Positions 11,801-23,800 of a stretch of 60,000 nt of DNA are shown piece by piece. The notes below the pieces were generated by a model. That model had not been told where the DNA came from, searched no databases, and saw only the letters and a program-made list of their open reading frames with translations. Position 1 is the stretch's first letter, and each line of letters starts with the position of its first letter. Source of the DNA: Tubulanus polymorphus (lineage: Eukaryota; Nemertea; Palaeonemertea; Tubulaniformes; Tubulanidae); NCBI RefSeq assembly GCF_964204645.1, contig NC_134027.1, forward strand, positions 20,512,485 through 20,572,484, read 5' to 3'. The position numbers and the translations under genes are program-made.

Positions 11801-14800
11801 TCAGCTGAGTGAGTCTATATATAGCACAGTCACTCGGCGATGATAGTATACACAGCACTCTCACACATCGGCGGGCGCTACTGTCAGCCTCTTAAATCGT
11901 CAATTAAGACGAACTAATTGACAAATCAGTGAATTAAAATCTCTGATGAAGGGCCTCGGCTTATTGGGCGAAGCTTTATGAAATCCATGTATTTTAGGCT
12001 AAAAAACTGCCCTCGGCTTATTGGCCGAGTCGGCTTATTGGCCGGAAAATACGGTAAATGGTCAGAGACATGGCTAATGCCTTTTAACAACTCAAAGTGC
12101 AAAACCCTACAGCTTGGAAACAAAAATGCCAAACACCAATATTACTTAACTACTAATTCTGGAAACCTTCCCTTATCACAGGCAGCATCCGAGAAGGAAC
12201 TTGGTATTGTTATAGACGAGAAACTTAATTTTGACAGTCATATCCAAAACTGCGTAAACAAAGCCAGGTCTGTGACTGGACTCGTCAAAAGAACCTTTAC
12301 GTTCTTCAACACCACCATCTTCATGTTCTTGTATAAATCACTAATTCGACTGCACGTTGAATATGCTTCAGTTGTATGGAACCCGGCAACCATTAAAAAT
12401 ATCAAATAACTTCAATCTGTACAAAGAAAGCTACCAAAATGGTCCCGGAACTCAATGACTTTTCGTACAATGAGCGCCTCAAAGTCCAATCCCTACCCAC
12501 ATTGGAATTTAGGAGATTACGTTACGTAATGATTCAAATGTATAAGCTTATCCATGGCAAAAGTCGAACAAGGAAACCAATGTACAAACTCAACGTTAAC
12601 CGCTATAACACCCGTGGACATCCTTCCAAATTAACAAAGCCTCGCTGCAACAGACTCAACATCAGAATCAGCTCTTTCACAATTAGATATATTGACGAAT
12701 GGAACAGGCTGCCTGCATGTATTGTTCTTTCACCTGACGGTGCCTGTTTCAAAAATGAACGTAGTTGGTTCTGGGAAAAACCATCCCCTTATATATGAGC
12801 CATCATATGGAAACTAAAGATTTCGACGAACCGTTATGCGTGTAAATAGTGCCGATCAGTGTAACGGACTGAATCATTTTATAACAGGGATGAAAACAGG
12901 AGGTATTGAAATCCACGGAAATTTTGAAACATTATGAATTTACCTTTACACTATATAACCTACTGGAAAACATTTAATAATTCACTGACGATATATTATT
13001 CCTAATTGAAAAGCGATCGCCGTATGGAACGCAGTGGCGCTAGCAGTCGGTACTGAGTCATCATTATGATAAGGCATGTGAACACAGTGGCGCTAGCAGT
13101 CGGTACTGATGCACAATATGTTAAGGCAAGCGAACACAGTGGCGCTAGCATTCGGTACTCGGGAATTCTTATTTCAACGCCGGCGCGGTCCATTGCTAAT
13201 AGAATAACGATTCTCATAGTTTTCATGTTAGATTATTGATTTTTTACACACACAATCTGATCGTACATCGTAGCGATGTAAAAATAGAACGCTTTTATGG
13301 TTCGGTTTGGTAGGCCTATGTTATCGCTAGCGATGTCTGATTCGGAGAGAATGTCACACCACCCCCCCCCCCACCCCATTTCTCAACGGATTTGCACAGA
13401 TCTCAAGAATGATAAAAATGGGCCCTTGTCCGCGGATCCGCGGAAGATTTTCATCCCTGTTTATAATATCGCGTGTGTAATGTACATTAACCTGTAAACA
13501 TATTTTTCTATTATTATGCGCAGTCTCACAATAAATGATAAAAGTACGGATCTTGTACGAACATTTTGTGCTTTCGTGATCCAAGATAAAAGTTGGAGAT
13601 TAAAGTTGGAGACATGCAGTGAGCAATGACCTGGCATCACCAGGGGTTAATCACCCGAACTAACTGGTGATGACTAGTGCTCTACAATGCTTATCAACGA
13701 GCTGAGCGCACTGTATGCATCGAAAAGGTTAAGGCGTTGTGAGACTCTGCCACATTCCTCCCTGTCGGGTATTTGAAGCTGTTTATACCACGTCCCTCCC
13801 ATAACGACAATTGAACCTGATTACACCTTGTGACTGCCACGTTCTTGGGCCTCAACGGAATTAGAATGGGAAGGTTTGTCACTTATACATAAAGGACCCT
13901 GCCATACGTCATCCTCTCTCTTATAAAATAAGAAAATTTGTCTGTTAATGGTATCAGTATTTCTTACTTGTGCAAATAATCTAGGTCCCACTCTTTCTGA
14001 AAAACAGAGTATGCTAGTTTTACTATTTTACTTACATGCATCAATTAAGAAATTGAGAAGTTAACTTTTCATCATTGGGAATTTCAGATTGGTTTCACGT
14101 TGTTCATTTGGTTGAATCTACGACAGAACATGCAAGATAAACATAATAAACACGAATTAGCCGTACAACAGGCGGGTGTACCGTTATTAACAGTCGTCTC
14201 CGATGATCCACCTCCTGCCGGTGGGACAAAACGCTTCAGACGTAGTTTAAGTAAGTCTCGATACTTCATCCTGTATTGACAATAACGATAATTCTTAATC
14301 CTTCTTTTAAATTGGATTAACTTAGATCCAAATTAAACCAGGCGGACATGCGTACTTGAAATGTTTTTTTGAATTTAACGGTCAGAAGTCCAAATTTTTA
14401 AAATGGAAAATAAAATTCCCTGAGGCCTTTCATGTATGTGTGTTATTTTCTGATTTCCTGTGCCTTAAACTGGCAAATGTACGTCTTGTTACATAAATTA
14501 GCATGACTGTAGTGATGAATCAGAGGACCTTAGTAAGTTTAGAAGCGGTTAGAATGCATTGCAAAAGAAATTTCTGTGGAAGGGCCCCAGCTTGGAAACC
14601 TTTCTGTGGTAGGACCAATGTTTGCCACTTTCCGGTGCCCCTGTTCATGGGCAGGTCTTTTTGGAAATGCTGAAAGGTTGAATATTGGAACTAAGTTAAT
14701 CTGCAATCGTTTGATAGAAATATTCAAGTAGAATAACTTAAAGCGAGAATCGTGTGTGAAATGAGTCGCGTTTGGCTTTATGTGTTTATAATGAAAAACT

Positions 14801-17800
14801 AATGCCTTGATGCGGTATTCTCCATTCTCTGCTGGCATTTGAGAGAAGTGGTATTTGGTAGGGGTGGTATATATCCCAAGGGCACCAGTGGTAATTTTTT
14901 GGTAAACTTGCAACACACTAGGGACTATATCTGGACGATTTGCTTCGGAAGCAAAAATATCTGCTACCACATCTTTTGGTGAGATGTGCGACAACTGGCA
15001 GTTTTTGTCGGTGGACAGATAGTCGCCGTTGACAGTTCACCCAATATCTAGCATACTTGGGGATGCAAATTGCCATCAGTCGCCAAGTATGCCTAGGTTG
15101 CTTCTAATCCCATAATGAATAGTCAATTAGCGCTGTGATAAAAATCACGGCAGTTCAGAAAAACGATCTCAAATAAACGATTAGAATACTCTAGAGGCGC
15201 AACTCTCAAAAAACCTTCTAGTGTGTGGGCAACAGATGGTGATTGTAGTTGATTAAAAAGCTGCCGTTGGTAAAAAATCTTTTTGTTAATGAATAAAAAG
15301 TGTGCTATGGGCTTATTACGGGGTATGGCTGGACCCCCAAAAAATTTGCTTATAACTTATGGAACGATCAGCCAACTCCTGTTCCCATCAACCCATTAAT
15401 TTTTAATTTGAGGCAAAATTTAAGACAAAGGATTATTTTATTTTTGGTGCATAGAACATATTGATTCATGTTGAAGGGCAGCAAAAAATGACATAGAACT
15501 TACTGGGGACGGGTGGAAATGTGAAATGATACCTGTGGGCCAGCTCGTTAGAAATTCTTAGGGAGAATACTGCACCTTGATTGCCTTCTTTTAACAGTCA
15601 TTTTGTGCCAAGAATGAAAATTAAGAGTTATTGAATTTTTGTCAAAATTGTTTCCATTGAGAAAATGTTGTCGAACCAACCCGGTGTATGTAATAGTGAG
15701 ATATTTAGACTCCTTGAGATCCCCTCCCCCTGGTTAAGCTCGCCGTTCAGAATATTATGTTATCTTTCTCACCTTTGATGTACCAGGGTGTAAGGCTGCA
15801 GACATGAATCCATTTTCATAGTTCTGAGTTCAATTTGAAGAAAATCATTGCAAAGGGCTGATTTTAATGATGAATGTACTATAGCCAAGGATTTCTCAAA
15901 ACTGTGGACCTGGGTCTTTGTTCCTCAGACTTAAGTCATGACTCTGGAGTCAGATCCCAGTCCTTTTTATGTGTAAATTCCAGTGTCGAAGAAAGTACAG
16001 AGGAATTTTTAAGCTATTGTTGAGCATTGTATACTAATCATGTCAATATATTTACCTCGCATGTCATATGTCATATTTACCAGGTGAAGAAACAAGATCA
16101 GTTGATAATCCTAAACTTGTAAAAATAGGTAAAAAACTGTACGGTACATTTATCGATCTCTGACCACCACAAAATCAATACAGCGGGCTTTTTCCTTCTT
16201 TACTGCATCTTACTGTCATATATGAAATATCTAATATGATAATGATTATAACAAACTTAAAACCCACAGCGAAGGCCTAGCGCACACTGCATGAAATAAA
16301 CATGAAACATGATACAGAAACAAAATCGGTGTACGTTGCTCCATACAAGAGACCTTTCGGCGGAATACAGTTTATGGTCACATGTGAAAAGTATCAGCTA
16401 TAGCAGATGAACTACGGACTAAATTACGAAAGGCATTGACTCAAAATCTGTATTTTGTTTCGATATTTTTCTTGTTGTGTGCGCAATGCTTAAAGTGAAT
16501 TTACTAATGTACGATAACTTACAGTTAAATGCATCCCTGAAACCTCAACACAAGTCAATTCATGATTCCTCAAGAGATTGATTTTGGCGTTTTACGCGGA
16601 ACCAATTAAGCAATAGAGGAAAAGCAATTTTTTATATATTTTATCTGATTTAGGCCAAAAAAGATGCCTTGTTTCTCATCATACTTTCGTTTTTCACCAT
16701 GACGAGGGCGGATGGTTTTTATTTTTATGTACTTCTCTAAAAAAAGGTAGAAATAAAAAGAACTGTTTGAATTCGTTTTGGAGATGCGGGAGGTGTCTTT
16801 TATTTTTATTACAACAATAAAAATATCCCTCTGACATATTCTCTTCAGATCCAGGAGGTAGTTTTTTAATTTTTAGCACCCGATTTGCATGAAAAATGAA
16901 AGAGAAATCGCTTCGAAATGAGAATCACGCCAGAAATCAAACCTACGGTAACCGACTCCGACCTTGATATGGGTCACCAGTGGTGCCGATGATATTTAAA
17001 CGATCAACTTTTCTCGATATGTTCATAGAGAAATAAAATGATAAAAAAATGACAATATGCTCATTATATCAATGCGGGCGGGCGGATTTTAGTTTTTTTA
17101 AATAAAAAACACATTTATTTTCGAGCTATGATGCAGGAGGGCGGACTTTATTTTTATCGCTAATTTGCCGATGATTTTTCCGATGCGGGCGGGATTTCAA
17201 AATCATGAGAAACAAGGCATCTTTTTTTGGCCTTAAATTGATTTTCTAAGAATTGCGTCTTTAATTCATGAGATTTAATATACATTTATAGTAAATTCAC
17301 TTTAATATTGCTGTAAGATACACCATTCTTTCTAACATATGAACAATGAATATTTCACCCTTCTTTGGTTCCATGTTTTATGTGGGGCTGGTTAAAATCA
17401 TCATAATGTTTGGTTAATCACATGTGGTTGGTGTTTGATATTTAGGAAAATCACTATCAGTACTTGAAATAATTTTTGGGGTGAATGCATTTCTGGGGTC
17501 GATTTATAACGTATTGCCCTGGGGAAGGGTTTCAATTGACGATCACTTGATTTGTTTATTGAATGGTTTAGAAACAATCAATTTTTCTTGATTTGATTTT
17601 GTTTAAGTCACTGATGCATGGATTATTGTCATTTTCATGGTCCATCCCTTCCTTAGGGTATAAATTTTTGTAAATTTTACCCAAAATTTCATAGACATAC
17701 AATGACTGGGGCTGGTTTATAGACTATGTATCAAACCAGTTATTTCTTTTGGCACAAATCTGACACAGTTTGAGTCTAGAGTTTAAATTTGACTGCAAAT

Positions 17801-20800
17801 GTTTCGAAATTGACTAAGTTCTGGCTAACTGGGCCTAATTGTAAGTTCCTAACAGTATGTCTATGGTCCCTCATCAATCTCTCATCCCTTGTAGTGCCCT
17901 GCACTAATTGTCAATTGTAACTTTTAGTTAATACATTTTTTTACCTGAAATCATACTGTAGAAAACTGCAGTGACTTTCGCTAAGCAAAAGCTTATGCCA
18001 TAACTGTCAGTACTATGGGGTAAATTTCTCAGTGGGGCTGAAATATGCAAGTATTTCCACATGTACCACTTTTGGACTTAAAGTCGCAATCACATGAGCA
18101 TTTTTGACGGGTAAAATTTGGCCTGTGCCCTGAGCGCAGATTCTCTAATCAAGCATGGGCCAAATTTGACTCAGGGACTGATCTGGGCCATTTGACCTGA
18201 GTTAAATCATGTGTGTGGCTGAGGTCACTGGGCCTAGCAGACTTGTAATGCCATCTTGCTCACACTAACAAGGTTTGTCTACCAAGTAAACCTGACATAT
18301 AACTCAATAATGTAAATCGTTGAAAAAAAAACATAAAAACCACATTTTTTCGAACAGATTCTAATGCATTGATGGTCACATTATATTTTTGTTTCTATCA
18401 AAATTTGCATGAGAAAATCTTCGGGCATGAATTGCATAAATGTATTTGTTCATCATCTATAAGATGTCAGTATAACATTATTTTTGTAACAGGTTTGATG
18501 TCAGTTGATTTGTCTTTGGTAAATTGCATGAATTCGTTGTGGTGTGTTGATTGCTGTCACGGTCACCATTCTCTCTTGTACGCACTAAAACCCTACTCCA
18601 TTCCTGAATTTAAATGTCCATGTAAAAGTCCATTCTCTCTTGGCAGGTATTTGAACTTAAGGGCTTCAAGATTCTTTCATGGCATGAAGCCCTACCTGAT
18701 GACCCTGAGTGCGCATTTTGGCAATGATGTCACTATAAGCCAATCAGAAATAATGTTTTTGTTAGCCTGGGCTGTTCTATTAATAGTTATCCATGAATTT
18801 ACCTCGGCAATTATACAAAGAGCAATCTGATTGGCACCACACTATTTCATGCGGCTTAGGTATTATAAGCACAATAGGGCTAATCAAGCAGACTCAGTCT
18901 TGATGCCATCCCGTTCAAATCTCAGCTGAGGGAGGATGATGGATTCAATCTTGCTCGGTTTTAGACTAGTTTTAACTTTAACCCAATTGATAGGCAATGG
19001 CATGCACCCGATGACTAACAGTCAGTTTTATGTAGTCAAAATCAGTTAATTTTCAATCAACAGGAATTTCAAATCTAACTTTAAATCAACGTTAAGAAAT
19101 ATTGATCATTGCTTATTGAAAATGAGAACACGCTTATAATGCTATTATTTTTCTCATTTTTACAACAGGAGCGATTGGTTGGGAAATGTTAACTAAATAT
19201 TGGATATTTGTTTGCGTCGCAATGTTTTTGATGATGTCACTTCAAGATGTTGTCGCTTACCGAATCATTTATATGGGATTCTTCCTGTATTTCTGCATCA
19301 CTTTCCAGGTTTGTATGATGTAGATTTTTGATGGGCGCTCTATGGAGATGAAATTCCTCTACCATGTTCAATCTCAGTGGCTGGTTAATATAGACCAATT
19401 CTAACCTTAACCCCATGGGTTTTTTCAACTACTCGCCATTAATCTAGACCATAAAATTAACCCCTTGGATCAAATTAAAACCCATCAATGAAACTGGCCC
19501 CAGGGGTATTTGTTGTGATCTAGTCATGTTTTTAGTCAAATTGAATAGTTTCCTAAACTTGTTCACAGTTAGTATCAATATGTTTTTTGTTCAAATCGAG
19601 TTCATAGATGGTTTAAATCATAGTTACATACAATGCATCACCCCTTTACTTGTCTTCAAAATCAATAATAGGGTAAGGTCCTGCTTTGGTTTTCACACAT
19701 ATCTTATTGGGCTAGGTCAAGATGTAAGACAAACACATACATAGAAAATCCTATGATAAATCCAATCAAAAAGATGAAATTTTCTGTTAGATTTGAATAT
19801 ATTTTTCAGCAGCATTTCGACAATTATCCAATAGCCATTATCAGGCTTACTGAAGCTGTTGCTGAGAAATATATTCACATCTTACAGAATATTTTGTCTT
19901 TTCCATTGGATTTATAGTAGGATTTTCAACATTTTTGCAATACCATTTCAATTTGGCTAACTCTGAGAATACCAAATCATGAAATTCAACGACATCTAAG
20001 GGTGATTTGGTATACTTACACTTGTACTTGGTTTTCATGTCTTCTAGAAATGAGTCCATTGTAGAAACTTGGCTTCAGGTTCTTTTTTCGATCCACTCGA
20101 TAATTCCCCAAAAAGCTAAAAAACGATATGCGATGAGATCTATGAAATAAGGAAAGGGGCAAGGCTAGAAAGTTCATCAAAATTTAATCTGTTACCTTAG
20201 ATTTGTAACTCTTATTCTGAATTTTAGGTGTACTATCGTTGGTGGCGCTTTCAGTTATTAGTTTTCTGGTGGTTAGTGATCATATTCTCGATGATCGTTC
20301 TGTGTATGATATACACATACCAGTTTACCGACTTCCAGAATTACTGGCACAATACAGGCATGTCTAATGAATCGTAAGTCATATTTTGAATTTCTTGGTC
20401 TTTTAGATGATTTGAGAGAACTCAGCAAATTCAATTGTTATGTACTTTTCATATTAGCCAACTTAATTGAGCCAACTTAATTCATCTATTCTCCGATCTC
20501 GCCCTGCACTTCATTGGTTGGGCTGAGGTGACAAATGTGACTAAATGGAATATGATTTACGGTTGAAAATGAACTAGTTCAATCTCTTGATTTAAGGCTA
20601 TTGCACACAAGCCAAAAATTGCATCATAAGCGAAGCGTGCTGCATCTAATTCGGCTTGTATGTGGGTGTTTTTTTCAGCGTATTTTCCTGTTCGCCGAAT
20701 ATCTATCATGTTTGATAATTTTTGCATCACTTTGCGCATCGCAAAATGTGTACATGATAGGCCTATTCTCTTTTGTGTGGGCTGCTTAACCCTTTCAGTA

Positions 20801-23800
20801 CTGACTAATTAATACCCTAAAGTGCTGGAGATGATTTGAAAATTTTGAAAAATTCCACCCTAGTGTGTTGGATAACGGGATTACCACTATAGTGCATCTA
20901 CACCGCAGGGCGGTGTATCGTTAGTTACTAATATTTCACTATTTTTGACAGGTGCTGCCATCTTTCAATAGAGATAAAAACTAATTACATCAATACACCG
21001 TAGTGCAGTGTACTAGGGAAAATCAATCACTGATTTATACACCGCACTGTGGTGTAGGTGCACTGAAAGGGTTAATGGCGGATAACAGAAATCAGTATTT
21101 GTTTTGTAGAATTCGTGATATCGGATTAGAAAAGTACGACACCGGTGCCTTATTCCAGAAACTACTCGCTCCAACCGCTTTTATAATCATTGTTATTTTA
21201 CAAGTCAACTATTTCCATCAGTCGTTCATGAAAATCAGCTCGCTGAAATACCGACCGGGAGGGTAAGTCAATTTTGCAGGACAAGGTCCAAATTTAAATG
21301 TTTAGATTAAGGGAGCAAATTTCAATAGTTGTGTCCATTAGAAAAACTCTAATTCGTCCTTAACCCCCCCCCCCGCCCCACCCTGCAATTAGACACATGC
21401 CAAAGTTGGAACTGTTGATATTCTAAGAAGAGACCGCAGATAAAGATAAGACATTCTCACAAGTGTATTTTGATCACAACTTTTAATTGAAGATAGAATA
21501 GAAAAATTACATGTGAAAAACCAATTAAACTCTAATGGACTCAATAAGCAAATACGTAGGTCTGATAGGCCTAGTAGGTCTCCAAAAATTTCTCGTAAGA
21601 GTGCATGGTTTCTCGAACAAACAAGCCTAAAATTGCGTTCAAAATTGATTGAAAACTTAGGACTTTGTTATTTACAAATACATTTTGTTGTGGAAAATCG
21701 AGTGTTAGTCATGCTATCTGGTGGTGTGGTGGTACTTCATTGTCCAATAAATGATAAAGCCTGCAGCTGGCAATGGACAATAAGCCTGGTAATTGTACTC
21801 AAAGTATTTTGTTTTATGATTGCTAGTGAGAATTCTGATGGAAATGGGGAAGGATTGGAAGGAAGGGACCGCACGTCTAGTGCCCTTACGGAATCTACAA
21901 GAGCTGATACAAGTAAGTTGATCATCCATTTCCCTGGAATATGGGGTTCTAGATATCATTCTGGACCAATATTTCACAAAAACGTGTGACTATTAAAATG
22001 ATTTGATTTCCATCAATTCAGTTTACGTAAATCGATTAAGGAATTAGTCCTTTTTGTACTGAAACCAGGCCTCTGGGCCTATCCATTTATTCAGTTAATC
22101 CTTTCAACTGTGGCTGATATCTATATGATGTCAATCATGGCTGATAAAACTGTTTAAGGAGTAGCCATATTGAGTTTGACTGGATGTCGGACTGAACGTA
22201 AGTGCCAGTTGACTTTGGTCAGACAAGGAACATGTCTCTAAGGAGTTTTAGAAATTATGAAGGTTAATTGATTTCATTAATGTTTTTAGAAAATTGTTAA
22301 CTTTTATTTCAGTAACGGTAAACACCAACTTATTTGTACCAAACAATAGGAGCTCTGGGTCAGATTTTAACTCACAACTGTGGAAGTGGAACCTTGAGCC
22401 AGCTCCACAGTTGACAGTTAACTCTGACTCAATCAAGTTTTGTGTCAACTCATTTGCACTAATTCAATCCAAGTACAATAATTCTTAAACTAAGAATCCG
22501 AATGTTGTATAGTTTTGAGCTTATAGTTTAGCTGATCGAAATACCTATATACAGTAAATCCTACTTACCGTTAATCTGGATCAGTTTGATCGAATGAACA
22601 TTATTTATCGTCTACCTATACATATATGTATGTATAATGTGATGTTTTATGCAGATTTCTCTTGAATGGATTAATTTCATTGGTCTTATGCAGCCTGGAC
22701 AACCCCTTCTGACATCCTATACATCACCACTATTCTGTCAGTTATTCATCCTCTTCTGCTTGTGTTTGGTACCTCACCTGGGATATTCTTTATTGAAAAT
22801 GAACTTCAAACAACTGACATTTAACATTTTATTAACACACACACACAAACACCACTTTAAAAAAAAAAGATCATTAAGACTTCAGATTTTACATGTATGG
22901 TGTATGTCTGATGGCTGAAAGGAGGTGGTGATTCAGGCTGCATATTTATACCAACATCAAATGATCCGGATTTAAGCAGGCTTTAGTGTGCATTATTTGA
23001 ACACTTTTGAATTGATCACTGCAATTTGTGTTTGAATGGTTTTAATTTCAGCGATAAGTTGGAAATCTTCATTAAGCAGTCTCGTTCGCATGAGGGGTAA
23101 AATCATAATAGACTTCATATACGTATAGCCCCCATATATATTAAAGAAGCTACTGTAATTCTGCTCAAATGAGATCTTAAAGCCTTAATGTATCTGGACC
23201 CAGTTTCTGTTATTGCACCAGATAAGATACGATTCAGTATCATTTGGTTAGTCCATTCTCCCTTGCGGGGATTTAGACCTGATTGCACTTGTATGGCTTA
23301 ACCTTAGTTTGAAATCTGGTTGGTTCTTGGCCATCTGGGTCTAATTCTTGCAAAGGGAAGTGTGGCAGTCTCATGATGCCATCAGGTTCAATACCTTGTG
23401 AGGGAGGAATGTGACAGTCCTCTTTATACCATCCGGCTGAAATTCTGCTGGTTCAATACCCTCTTAAGAAATTTTTGGCCTGGAATTTAGCCTTTGCTGA
23501 ATGATTGAGCTCCACGTATTGTGAATGTCAAATCCGATTGAATTCGTTTACTAACCTTGGTGCAAAATAATTCGGTCATTTGGTAGTCAAAATTGGTTCC
23601 AGCTAAATCTCAATCAACAACCAAGAACTGGATCCAGATGTTTTTCGGTTAAATCATTTTGATTAGTAGCGCACAAAATATGTTAATCTTTCTTTAATGA
23701 AAAACCTATGATTATAGAATTGCATTTATACTTTTGTATGATAAATGTTGTATAGAGCTCGGTTGACGAATAGGCAATCTTACCCCGAGTATTTTTACCC

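Larger units (their letters stand above)
5950..12830 (+). mobile_element. CR1-like non-LTR retrotransposon (LINE), dead
   Basis: In order on the + strand: a leader with remnants of an open frame (5958-6323), an ORF1 zinc-finger protein, a three-fold tandem segment joining ORF1 tail to ORF2 start, an apurinic-type endonuclease, a reverse transcriptase and a C-terminal part. Frameshifts and stops break ORF2 many times, so it cannot move itself. The zinc-finger ORF1 plus endonuclease plus RT order fits the CR1/L2 clade. Both ends are uncertain. It lies in sense orientation inside PIEZO intron 2. A MITE at 11431-12054 was inserted later. Confidence 0.85.

Noticed and set aside
14539-14994. Open frame of 151 codons, minus strand, within PIEZO intron 3
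   Set aside because: Longest unexplained open frame, but no recognisable domain, no repeated hydrophobic or catalytic pattern and no neighbouring exons. May be an old repeat; worth a protein search, but not supported as a gene.
18369-18830. Open frame of 153 codons, + strand
   Set aside because: No start context, domain or family likeness; low-complexity intron sequence without splice support. Taken as chance.
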